Shown piece after piece: positions 57,525 to 64,000 of a DNA stretch of 64,000 bases. Every line of letters begins with the position of its first letter. The stretch's first letter is position 1. The notes under the pieces are model-generated. The model saw nothing but the letters and a program-made list of their open reading frames with translations, ran no database searches and had not been told where the DNA came from. The DNA lies in NCBI GenBank assembly GCA_963791225.1, contig CAWBRV010000003.1:124001-188000 (forward strand), read 5' to 3'. A program made the position numbers and the translations under genes. The DNA comes from PALSA-612 sp963791225. Its GTDB lineage: Bacteria > Actinomycetota > Thermoleophilia > Gaiellales > Gaiellaceae.

Positions 57525-58555
57525 GTGAGCGACAACGGCACGAACGGAAAAGGCGGGCTGGCGCTCACCGCGAAGGACTTCAAGTCCGACCAGGAGGTGC
57601 GCTGGTGCCCGGGCTGCGGGGACTACGCCATCCTCGCCTCGGTGCAGAGCTTCATGCCCGAGCTCGGCTTCCCGCGCGAGAAGATCGTCTTCGTCTCCGG
57701 CATCGGCTGCGCCGCCCGCTTCCCGTACTACATGCAGACCTACGGGATGCACTCGATCCACGGCCGCGCGCCCGCGATCGCGACCGGACTCGCGACGTCC
57801 CGGCCCGACCTGTCCGTCTGGGTCGTCGGCGGCGACGGCGACATGCTCTCGATCGGCGGCAACCACCTGATCCACGCGCTGCGCCGCAACGTCAACCTCA
57901 AGCTCCTGCTCTTCAACAACCAGGTGTACGGGCTGACGAAGGGCCAGTACTCGCCGACCTCGCCGCGCGGCCAGCGGTCGGGGTCGACGCCGATGGGCTC
58001 GATCGACGAGCCCTTCAACCCGCTCGGCGTGGCGATCGGCGCGGAGGCGACCTTCGTGGCGCGCGCGATCGACACCGACCGCAAGCACGTCACCGAGGTG
58101 CTCCGCCGCGCGGCCGCCCATCGCGGCGCGGCGTTCGTCGAGATCCTGCAGAACTGCAACATCTACAACGACGGCGCGTTCGACGCGGTGCGCGAGGACG
58201 AGGCCGAACCGGATCTACCTCCGCCACGGCGATCCCGTGCGCTTCGGCGCCGAGGGCGAGCGTGGTGTCGTCGCCCGCGGGGACGGGTCGGTCGAGATCG
58301 TGGACGTCGCGACCGTCGGTGAGGACGCGCTCCTCGTCCACGACGAGCACCACCCGCAGCCGAGCCTCGCGTTCGCGCTGTCGCGGCTGATGCTGGACGA
58401 GGTCGGCGCCGCACCCTTCGGCGTCTTCCGGGATGTCGACCAGCCGGTCTACGACGACCTGATGGCCGAGCAGATCGAGACGTCGAGTCGAGCAGCGGGG
58501 CGAGGGCGATCTGACGACTCTCCTCCACGGCAACGACACCTGGACGATCTCCTAG
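57525..58555 (+). CDS. korB: 2-oxoacid:ferredoxin oxidoreductase, beta subunit, with two frameshifts
   Basis: Start at 57525. The TPP-binding part is intact: WCPGCGDYAILASVQSFMPE, GIGCAARFPYYMQTYGMHSIHGRAPA, WVVGGDGDMLSIGGNH and NNQVYGLTKGQYSPTS. After EDEAE (about 58206) the frame moves by one, giving NRIYLRHGDPVRFGAEGERG, then near 58484 by one more, giving VEQRGEGDLTTLLHGNDTWTIS with a stop at 58553-58555. The homologous sequence is continuous across all three frames. As it reads, translation of the first frame runs to 58322. The catalytic core is unaffected but the C-terminus (contact with the alpha subunit) is lost. Two one-base insertions or two sequencing errors are likely. Confidence 0.87.
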
Positions 58556-58618
58556 CGCCCTCGGCGAAGCCGGCAGGCGCGGACGATCCACCGCCGTGCG
58601 AGCCGCGTGAAAGCGCGC

Positions 58619-58715
58619 ACCCCCACCCTTAGTGGGTGGGGCCACAGCCCTCCACCCACGCCGAGAGCGTAACCCCGAAACTCGCGCGCAGGCGGGGCCG
58701 GTCCGTGCCAATTCA
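58619..58715 (+). repeat. Dispersed repeat R2, copy 5
   Basis: 64 nt after the korB stop. The hairpin CCCCACCC (58621-58628) and GGGTGGGG (58634-58641) matches copy 3. It is followed by CCGAGAGCGTAACCCCGAAA, CTCGCGCGCAGGCGGGGCC and GTCCGTGCCAATTCAGTAAC. The gap 58556-58775 between korB and the small gene contains no other feature I can support. Confidence 0.65.
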
Positions 58716-58775
58716 GTAACTCTTGCTCCACAGACTGCCCGTCCGGACACGGCCGGCCGTCGACGATCGGCCGGG

Positions 58776-58961
58776 CTACGCGGCCGTGGGCCGTGAGCGC
58801 GGCACGAGCCGCCTGCGCCGGCGGGCCGGCTCGCATCTGAGCGAGCTCAGTCCGTCGAACACGACCTGATACGGACGCTGCTCCGCCTTCCGGGTCGTCC
58901 CGAGGCGTCGCTGCAGGGTGTGGATCGACTCGAACTCCGAACTTCGGTACACGTCGTTCAC
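58776..58961 (-). CDS. Small hypothetical protein with strong ribosome site
   Basis: 61 residues from GTG 58961. An excellent AAGGAG (plus-strand CTCCTT at 58968-58973) lies six bases ahead, which supports translation. Sequence starts VNDVYRSSEFESIHTLQRRL; the C-terminal half is basic (CEPARRRRRLVPRSRPTAA). It is not recognised. The basic tail could bind nucleic acid. It stands alone between R2 copy 5 and the RTX-repeat proteins. Confidence 0.5.
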   Translation of the reverse strand: MNDVYRSSEFESIHTLQRRLGTTRKAEQRPYQVVFDGLSSLRCEPARRRRRLVPRSRPTAA

Positions 58962-59055
58962 GGCTCGCTCCTTCGTTGTCGGCTTGCCTCCATCGTCGGC
59001 CGCTGCGAGCGCCGTATCGCCGGGGTTCCCGCGGATCCGGGGTCCGGAGTCTCCC

Positions 59056-60687
59056 CTACCCCGTCTGGAGGGCCATGATCGCCTGGCGCAGCTTGCCGCC
59101 GAAAGGGGTGACCGCGAGCGAGTAGACGGGCACGGCCCGTCCTCCCACGAACGACGTCGAGATGTAGTCGCCGAAGAAACGCCCTTCGGCCCGGGGCAGC
59201 CAGTCGAGACGCATCGGCTGGGAGTCGAGCCGCTCTGGCCGGGTCCATGTCGTGCCGGCGTTCGACGATCTCGTCAGCCAGACGTCGATCCCGGGGCAGG
59301 AAGGGCGGGCCGCGCACGCTTGTGGCATCGAGTTGTAGGCCACGGCGACTACCTGCCCGCCGCCCGTAGTGAGACCTACCGCCAGGCCGGGGACAACCTG
59401 GTCGGCGCCGGGCGTGGACGGGCCGACCGGCGTCGGGGACGTCCACGTCTGCCCGTCGACGGAGCTCGAGAGCAGGATGCGGTCGCGGCTGCACGTGGAG
59501 TCGAGACGACAGTCCTCCCAGCTGACGAAGAGTCGACCGTCCGAGGCGACGTCCGCGGACGGCAGGGGTGGCGCGCGCAGGCCGGGCGTCGGCGACCACG
59601 ACAGGCTCGAGATCTGGACGCTCGGCTGGAAGGTCGCACCGCCGTCGATCGACCGCGCGGCCAGCATCGCGTCGGAGAACGACGGCCCCTGCTCGCCGCC
59701 GAGTTCGTACACGACCACCAGCGACCCGTCCGGTCGCGGCAGCGGCTGCGCCCCGTTCGGCTCGACGCCGGCAGCCGGTTGGATCGACGTCGCCGCCGGC
59801 GGTCCCCAGGTGAGGCCGCCGTCCGTGGACGTCTGGGTGACGATCAGGTTGCTCGCCACGTTGAGGTAGGACAGGTAGCAGTGGCCGCGATTCGGACTCG
59901 AGGGCCAGTTGTCGCAGGCGACCCACTCCTTGTCGAGCGAGCCGCTCGGTCCAACCCGAGCCGCAATCGGCAGGCTCCACACGACCCCGTCGGGCGACCT
60001 GCTCACGAGCACCTGGAAGTTGCTCGACGCGATGCCGAGCGCCGTCGCGAGCCAGACGCCGTGCACGGCGTCATAGCCGACGGTGGGGTCGCTCGCGCGC
60101 GGGTCAGTGCCCGGCTGCGGCGACAGCGGGGTCATGCCCGGTAGCAGTCCGGATCGCCAGTGGCTGCCGGCGTCCGTCGACGTGGCCACGCCGATCGCCG
60201 TCGCGCCGCCGTTCTCCACGCGTCCGACCTGGAACACGGCCACGATCGTCCGCCCGAACGCGAAGCTGTCCGGCTCGACCTCCGTCGCATGCTGGCCGCC
60301 GCCTCCTGTCAGCGTGTCCGTCGAGATCTGTCGGCTCGTCACCTCGCAGTCGGCGGAGACCGAGTCACCTAGGTCGGCGTTGACGACGTCGGTGCCCGAT
60401 CCGCAGGAGATCGTGTCGCGCGCGGCGTCGCCGTTCGCTGCGAGCGAGTCGCTGCCAGTGCCGCCGTCGAGCCGATCGCGGCCGGGCCCGCCGCGCAGCA
60501 CGTCGTTGCCGCCGAGCCCGAGCAGCGCGTCGTTTCCCGCCAGGCCGTCGAGCGTGTCGGCCTTCGCCGTCCCGACCAGCCGATCGGCGTGAGCCGTGCC
60601 CGTGATCCGTGCGGCGAGTGCGCCTGCCGGCAGCGAGACGAGGAGCGCGGTCAGGGCGACGGCCAGCCGGAAGCGCACCCGGGCCAC
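59056..60687 (-). CDS. Secreted protein with RTX-type repeats and a BNR-like propeller
   Basis: 543 residues from GTG 60687. Signal peptide (VALTALLVSLPAGALA), then RTX-type calcium-binding repeats about residues 27-90 (GTAKADTLDGLAGNDALLGL, GGNDVLRGGPGRDRLDGG). From about 115 to the end the protein is a beta-propeller with Asp-box (BNR) motifs such as STDAGSHWRSG, STDGGLTWGPP, SIDGGATFQPS, SSVDGQTWTS and SSNAGTTWTRP, as in sialidases and photosystem assembly factors. No sialidase catalytic residues are identified. It is probably a cell-surface or secreted structural or binding protein. Confidence 0.82.
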   Translation of the reverse strand: MARVRFRLAVALTALLVSLPAGALAARITGTAHADRLVGTAKADTLDGLAGNDALLGLGGNDVLRGGPGRDRLDGGTGSDSLAANGDAARDTISCGSGTDVVNADLGDSVSADCEVTSRQISTDTLTGGGGQHATEVEPDSFAFGRTIVAVFQVGRVENGGATAIGVATSTDAGSHWRSGLLPGMTPLSPQPGTDPRASDPTVGYDAVHGVWLATALGIASSNFQVLVSRSPDGVVWSLPIAARVGPSGSLDKEWVACDNWPSSPNRGHCYLSYLNVASNLIVTQTSTDGGLTWGPPAATSIQPAAGVEPNGAQPLPRPDGSLVVVYELGGEQGPSFSDAMLAARSIDGGATFQPSVQISSLSWSPTPGLRAPPLPSADVASDGRLFVSWEDCRLDSTCSRDRILLSSSVDGQTWTSPTPVGPSTPGADQVVPGLAVGLTTGGGQVVAVAYNSMPQACAARPSCPGIDVWLTRSSNAGTTWTRPERLDSQPMRLDWLPRAEGRFFGDYISTSFVGGRAVPVYSLAVTPFGGKLRQAIMALQTG

Positions 60688-60691
60688 GGTA

Positions 60692-60721
60692 GCGAACGGG
60701 CCCGCAGCCGGGCCCGCTCGC
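60692..60721 (-). terminator. Strong hairpin between the two RTX-repeat genes
   Basis: CGGGCCCG (60697-60704) and CGGGCCCG (60709-60716), each self-complementary, with outer GCGA/TCGC arms at 60692-60695 and 60718-60721. It is the kind of GC-rich stem that ends transcripts in these genomes, here 24 nt after the stop of the smaller RTX gene. No T-run follows, so termination would be Rho-assisted or weak, or act as an attenuator before the next gene. Confidence 0.55.
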
Positions 60722-60744
60722 GTCCCGTGGAGGGAAGGGAGAGA

Positions 60745-61245
60745 TCAGTCGCCGGTTTCCTCGGCGAGCTGATCGGCTGTGGGCACGATCCAGTTCCGTA
60801 CCTCGCAGCCCCGGATCACGTACTTGCCCTTCTCGTCCGCGTTGAGCCAGGCGACGTCGTGGCCGGGCCCGCAGTCGACGATGTCGAGCTGGTTGTCGTC
60901 GGCGAGAGCATGTAGGACGTCGTCGCCCGCGCCGCCGTACTCGGCGTCCGCGCCGCGGCCGACCCACATCACGTCGTTCCCCTCGCCGCCGTACTCGACG
61001 TCGTTCCCGTCGCCGCCCTTGATCGTGTCGTCGCCCCGGTCGCCGTAGACGACGTCGTTTCCGGCCCGGCCGTGCAGGCTGTCGTCGCCGGCCTTGCCGT
61101 AGATCACATCGGCGCCCGGTGTGCCGTTGATGACGTCGGGCATGGGCGTGCCGACGAAGACGGCCTTCGTGGCTCCGAGCGCCGCGCCGGCGAGCACGAG
61201 CGCGGAGACCGCCGAGACAGCGAGTGCGCGGTACTTGCCTTGCAT
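60745..61245 (-). CDS. Secreted RTX-repeat calcium-binding protein
   Basis: 166 residues from ATG 61245. Signal peptide MQGKYRALAVSAVSALVLAG, then at least six RTX nonapeptides of the type GGxGxDxUx: NGTPGADVIYGKAGDDSLHG, RAGNDVVYGDRGDDTIKGGD, GNDVEYGGEGNDVMWVGRG and GGAGDDVLHAL. The C-terminus has a cysteine pair (VDCGPGHD, IRGCEVRN). RTX repeats fold into a beta-roll on binding calcium outside the cell. The gene is paired with the larger RTX-BNR gene downstream, separated by a hairpin. Confidence 0.87.
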   Translation of the reverse strand: MQGKYRALAVSAVSALVLAGAALGATKAVFVGTPMPDVINGTPGADVIYGKAGDDSLHGRAGNDVVYGDRGDDTIKGGDGNDVEYGGEGNDVMWVGRGADAEYGGAGDDVLHALADDNQLDIVDCGPGHDVAWLNADEKGKYVIRGCEVRNWIVPTADQLAEETGD

Positions 61246-61371
61246 ACGATCACCTCCGTGAGTCGCTTAACGAATTGCTCACATCTGTGCTCGACGAAGG
61301 TCAGCACCCTGTCGGCGCCGTGCAAGGCGTTCAACAGCCCGCGGTAAAGCGAGCCGCCGCGCGCGCCGGTT

Positions 61372-62634
61372 TTACAGCTTGAGGCTGAGCAGGTGCGCGA
61401 GCCGGACTGCAGGCCGCTCGGTCGACCGCAGCACCACGATCCCGATCGCGCCGAGCGTCACGACGCCGCCGACCGCGAACGCGAGCCCGGTACCGCCGGT
61501 CGCAGCCAACCAGCCGGAGAGGATCCCGCCCACCGGCCCCGCACCGTTGAAGGCGTAGTAGTAGAGGCCGATGACGCGTCCCCTGAGGTGCCCTGGAGCC
61601 TCGAGCTGCAGCGTGGAGTTCGCGTTCGCCGTCCACATCGTGAAGCTGAGCCCGACGAAGAAGAGCATCAAGCCGGTTGCCGGCGCCGTGTGCAACGGGG
61701 CCAGCAGCAGCTCGGCGAGGCCGAAGCCGGCCATGCAAATGAGGAGCATCCGCATGTTCGCACGGCCCAGGGTGGCGAAGATCAGCGCGCCGACGAGGGC
61801 ACCCGCGCCGAAGCAGCCGGTGATGACGCCGAACGTCGCAGGGCCTGCGTGCAGCGTGTTCTTGGCGAGCACCGGGAGGAGGACGTTGAAGTTGAAGGCG
61901 AACGTGCTGATGACGGCCACGAGGACGAGCACGGTGCCGGCGCGCGGTGTGCGGCGGACGTAGGCGAGTGCCTCTCGCGTTCCGGCGAGGATGCGAGGCC
62001 GGATCTCGGCGCGCTCGGCGGGGAGGAGCTCGCTCGCGCGCATGGCGAGCAGGCTTGCGAGCACTGCGAGGAAGCTCAACGCGTTGAACGCGAAGCAGAA
62101 GCCGGCGCCGGCGAGCGCGACGACGATTCCGCCGAGCGCCGGGCCGACGATCCTCGCGCCGTTGAACAGGCTGGAGTTGAGGGCGACCGCGTTCGGGAGC
62201 TCCCGCGGCCCGACCATTCGGTACGTCAGCGCCTGCCGTGAGGGAGCGTCGAGCACGAGCACGGTCCCGCGCAGGCCGGCGAGGATGTAGACGATCCACG
62301 GCTCGATGAGCCCGAGAAGCGTAAGCACGGCGAGCGCGGCGGCGAGCACCATGGATGCCGCCTGCGTTCCGATCACGAGCCGCCGGGCATCGAGCCGGTC
62401 GACGATCACGCCCGCGAAGAGGCCGAAGACGGTGAACGGCAGGAACTGGCACAGCGCGAGCGCTCCGACTGCGACCGGCGAGTGCGTCAACTCCAGGATC
62501 AGCCAGGCCATGGCGATGTTCTGCATCCACGTGCCCGTCACGGACACGACCTGGCCGGCGAAGTAGAGCCGGTAGTTGCGGTGCGCGAGGCTCGCGAACG
62601 TGCGCCGGTTCAACGCGGCGACCGCGGCCGTCAC
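61372..62634 (-). CDS. MFS exporter (MFS_3/EntS-like)
   Basis: 420 residues from GTG 62634, overlapping the MarR stop (GTGA). The N-terminus NYRLYFAGQVVSVTGTWMQN and motif VIVDRLDARRLVIGTQAASM identify the EntS-type MFS_3 family with 12 helices; PSRQALTYRMVGPRELPNAVAL is a family loop. It exports small molecules such as siderophores or drugs. The MarR regulator lies upstream in the same operon, so induction by the exported compound is likely. Confidence 0.88.
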   Translation of the reverse strand: MTAAVAALNRRTFASLAHRNYRLYFAGQVVSVTGTWMQNIAMAWLILELTHSPVAVGALALCQFLPFTVFGLFAGVIVDRLDARRLVIGTQAASMVLAAALAVLTLLGLIEPWIVYILAGLRGTVLVLDAPSRQALTYRMVGPRELPNAVALNSSLFNGARIVGPALGGIVVALAGAGFCFAFNALSFLAVLASLLAMRASELLPAERAEIRPRILAGTREALAYVRRTPRAGTVLVLVAVISTFAFNFNVLLPVLAKNTLHAGPATFGVITGCFGAGALVGALIFATLGRANMRMLLICMAGFGLAELLLAPLHTAPATGLMLFFVGLSFTMWTANANSTLQLEAPGHLRGRVIGLYYYAFNGAGPVGGILSGWLAATGGTGLAFAVGGVVTLGAIGIVVLRSTERPAVRLAHLLSLKL

Positions 62635-63080
62635 GAGCCCGCCGTCAGCAACGCCGTGAGCGGCCCGATCGCGTCGTCGATCGCCGCCAGCGCGAGTGGA
62701 TCGAGCTGGTCGAGGCGCGTAGCGAGCCAGGCCGTGCGCTGCGAGCGCACGCGCCGCAGCACTCGCTGCCCCTTGGCGGTCAGCTCGATCTCGACCCGGC
62801 GACGATCCCCGCTCGAGCCGGGTACCCGCTTGACGAGACCCGCCAGCTCCAGGCGGTCGACGTGCTTGGACATCGCCGGTGCTGACACGCCTTCGCCGGC
62901 GGCGAGGTCTCCGAGCCCGATCCGCCCCTCGCGTTCGACCCCCGCCAGCAGGGTCGCCTGTCCGCCGGTGACGCCGAAGGCGTGCGCTTCGCGGCGCAGT
63001 TCGCGAGCAAGGCGGAGGAGCACGGGCCTCAACCGGTTCGCCACCGAGATCGCTGCGTCTGCTTCCATCGTCGTCCCCAT
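62631..63080 (-). CDS. MarR family transcriptional regulator
   Basis: 149 residues from ATG 63080; ATG at 63068 is an alternative. The winged helix reads GLGDLAAGEGVSAPAMSKHVDRLELAGLVKRVPGSSGDRRRVE, typical MarR, with the DxRxxx wing. The flanking helices form the dimer. It is likely to repress itself and the MFS gene through the palindrome 5 nt upstream of its start. Confidence 0.9.
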   Translation of the reverse strand: MGTTMEADAAISVANRLRPVLLRLARELRREAHAFGVTGGQATLLAGVEREGRIGLGDLAAGEGVSAPAMSKHVDRLELAGLVKRVPGSSGDRRRVEIELTAKGQRVLRRVRSQRTAWLATRLDQLDPLALAAIDDAIGPLTALLTAGS

Positions 63081-63084
63081 GTAT

Positions 63085-63097
63085 TTAACTAGGTTAA
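63085..63097. promoter_or_regulatory. MarR-type palindromic operator
   Basis: TTAAC (63085-63089), TAG, GTTAA (63093-63097): a perfect AT-rich palindrome four bases from the MarR start codon, in a strongly GC-rich surrounding. Its length and symmetry match MarR sites and it would block the ribosome site or promoter of marR-MFS. It lies in the 69-nt gap to the divergent PAS gene. Confidence 0.7.
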
Positions 63098-63149
63098 CAA
63101 ACTCTCGTTTCACGGCGCGCGCGTGAGGGCGTAGGCTTCGCGCGAACCG

Positions 63150-63548
63150 ATGAGCATGCGGAAGCAGAAAAGCCTCGTCCTGATCTTGGCGCGCGAGCTC
63201 GCAACGAACCTCGCGACCCCGATCTACATCGCGGACGCGGTCGGCGACCTCGTCTACTTCAACGAGCCCGCGGAGCAGATCGCGGCAGGTCGGTTTGCCG
63301 AGCGAGGCGAGACGTCGATCAACGACTGGGTGCGGATGCTGGCGCCCGAGACCGTCGACGGCAAGCCGCTCACACGCGAGGAGATGCCGGGCGGGATCGC
63401 CTTCGCCGAGCGGCGGCCCGCGCACAGGGTGATGCGCGTCACCGGACTCGACGGCGAGAGGCACACGGTCGAAACGACCGCGCTCCCGCTGTTCGGCCCG
63501 GACGGCGAGTTCCACGGGATCATGGCCATCTTCTGGGAACTCAGCTAG
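63150..63548 (+). CDS. Single PAS-domain protein
   Basis: 132 residues from ATG 63150. The PAS fold is indicated by LATPIYIADAVGDLVYFNEPAEQI and TVETTALPLFGPDGEFHGIMAIFWE. There is no kinase, cyclase or DNA-binding domain, so it would act as a sensor by protein contact. Ligand is unknown. The next gene starts six bases after its stop, so they may share a transcript. Confidence 0.82.
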   Translation: MSMRKQKSLVLILARELATNLATPIYIADAVGDLVYFNEPAEQIAAGRFAERGETSINDWVRMLAPETVDGKPLTREEMPGGIAFAERRPAHRVMRVTGLDGERHTVETTALPLFGPDGEFHGIMAIFWELS

Positions 63549-63554
63549 AGCCCC

Positions 63555-64000
63555 ATGCTCGTTCGCATCTGGGGTTGTCGCGGCTCGCTTGCCACGCCGG
63601 GTGCCGAGACGCTTCGTTACGGCGGCAACACGTCGTGCGTCGAGGTCCTCTGTGACGACGGCACGCGGGTCATCCTCGACGCCGGCACCGGCATCCGGAT
63701 ACTGGGCCGACAACTGGCCGGCAACGGCCCAGGCCCGATCCATCTCTGCCTGACCCATCTTCACCTCGACCACATCGAGGGGATCGGCTTCTTCGCGCCG
63801 ATCTTCGACCCGGACACCGAGGTGCACATCTGGGGGCCGCCGTCCTCGGTGCGGAGCCTCGACGAGCGACTCGCCCGGTACCTGTCCGCGCCGCTCTTCC
63901 CTGTCGAGCTCAGCGACCTGCCGGCCACATTCGTCTTCCACGACGTCGAGGACGAGCCCTGGGAGATCGGCGGCGCGCGTATCGACGCGTCTCCGATCTC
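63555..64000 (+). CDS. MBL-fold metallohydrolase, N-terminal part
   Basis: Starts at ATG 63555 and runs off the right edge; about 148 residues are visible. MLVRIWGCRGSLATPG, YGGNTSCVEVLCDDG and the zinc-binding HLCLTHLHLDHIEGIGFFAP (HxHxDH) identify the PhnP/ribonuclease Z-like branch. The distal histidines are beyond the window. It probably hydrolyses a phosphodiester. The proximity to the PAS gene suggests a shared, perhaps signalling, role. Confidence 0.85.
   Translation, partial: MLVRIWGCRGSLATPGAETLRYGGNTSCVEVLCDDGTRVILDAGTGIRILGRQLAGNGPGPIHLCLTHLHLDHIEGIGFFAPIFDPDTEVHIWGPPSSVRSLDERLARYLSAPLFPVELSDLPATFVFHDVEDEPWEIGGARIDASPI

Noticed and set aside
15000..64000. CRISPR arrays, IS elements, prophage or defence islands
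   Set aside because: No regularly spaced identical repeats, no transposase or integrase, and no phage structural gene was seen anywhere in the window.

Overview
The window is one continuous stretch of very high-GC chromosome with dense gene packing, frequent GTG/TTG starts, many ATGA/GTGA stop-start overlaps and frequent strand switching. Gene content (SigR/RsrA-type thiol-stress pair, DipZ-like CcdA-thioredoxin fusion, PAC2-family protein, ferredoxin-dependent 2-oxoacid oxidoreductase, M16/M24 peptidases, OsmC proteins, PQQ sugar dehydrogenase) points to an actinobacterium, most plausibly a deep-branching class such as Thermoleophilia (Gaiellales/Solirubrobacterales-like). That placement is inference. 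I see no rRNA, tRNA, CRISPR array, insertion sequence or prophage.

Layout. 1-5170: edge of aconitase, a secreted protein, a SnoaL-like protein, then a formate dehydrogenase alpha subunit interrupted by one in-frame TGA that aligns with the catalytic selenocysteine and is followed by a SECIS-like hairpin, then a class III-type alcohol dehydrogenase. 5222-10774: collagen-like secreted protein, BirA (frameshifted), a GerMN lipoprotein divergent from a C26 amidotransferase, and an ABC exporter operon. 10943-15364: M20 peptidase, class III aminotransferase, OsmC, HtrA protease. 15511-19293: carboxylate-amine ligase, ammonium transporter, small metal-binding protein, SigR/RsrA. 19277-24969: MobA-like transferase, cyclophilin, amidohydrolase, M24 peptidase, acetyl-CoA synthetase. 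25188-32975: cupredoxin-PQQ dehydrogenase, M16 peptidase (frameshifted), SIS protein, GlcG-like protein, HdeD, class V aminotransferase, OsmC, Mug, Nudix. 33189-39320: NAD synthetase, acyl-CoA synthetase, a DHA2 exporter with its TetR. 39345-41154: a candidate signalling locus made of a predicted structured RNA with its own promoter and terminator, a divergent XRE-TPR regulator and a 32-residue membrane or secreted peptide. 41256-46145: lipoprotein, SelD, CtaA, PAC2, Tag, PPOX protein. 46338-53092: DipZ, a DEAH helicase, ProC, AlkA-like glycosylase. 53155-58555: methyltransferase, O-antigen-ligase-like protein, NfeD-like protein, KorA, KorB (two frameshifts). 58776-64000: RTX-repeat secreted proteins, MFS exporter with MarR, PAS protein, edge of an MBL-fold hydrolase.

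How genes connect. The FDH and SelD together imply a selenocysteine system; SelA, SelB and tRNA-Sec must lie elsewhere. The alcohol dehydrogenase next to FDH suggests formaldehyde to formate to CO2 oxidation. Aconitase, KorAB and acetyl-CoA synthetase feed central carbon metabolism. SigR/RsrA and two OsmC proteins suggest thiol/peroxide defence.

Two dispersed structured repeat families occupy most of the larger intergenic gaps: R1 in three copies, each just after a stop codon, and R2 in five copies. Four apparent single-base insertions, all the same phase change, break birA, the M16 peptidase and korB (twice). Sequence error is the simplest reading but cannot be separated from biology here.
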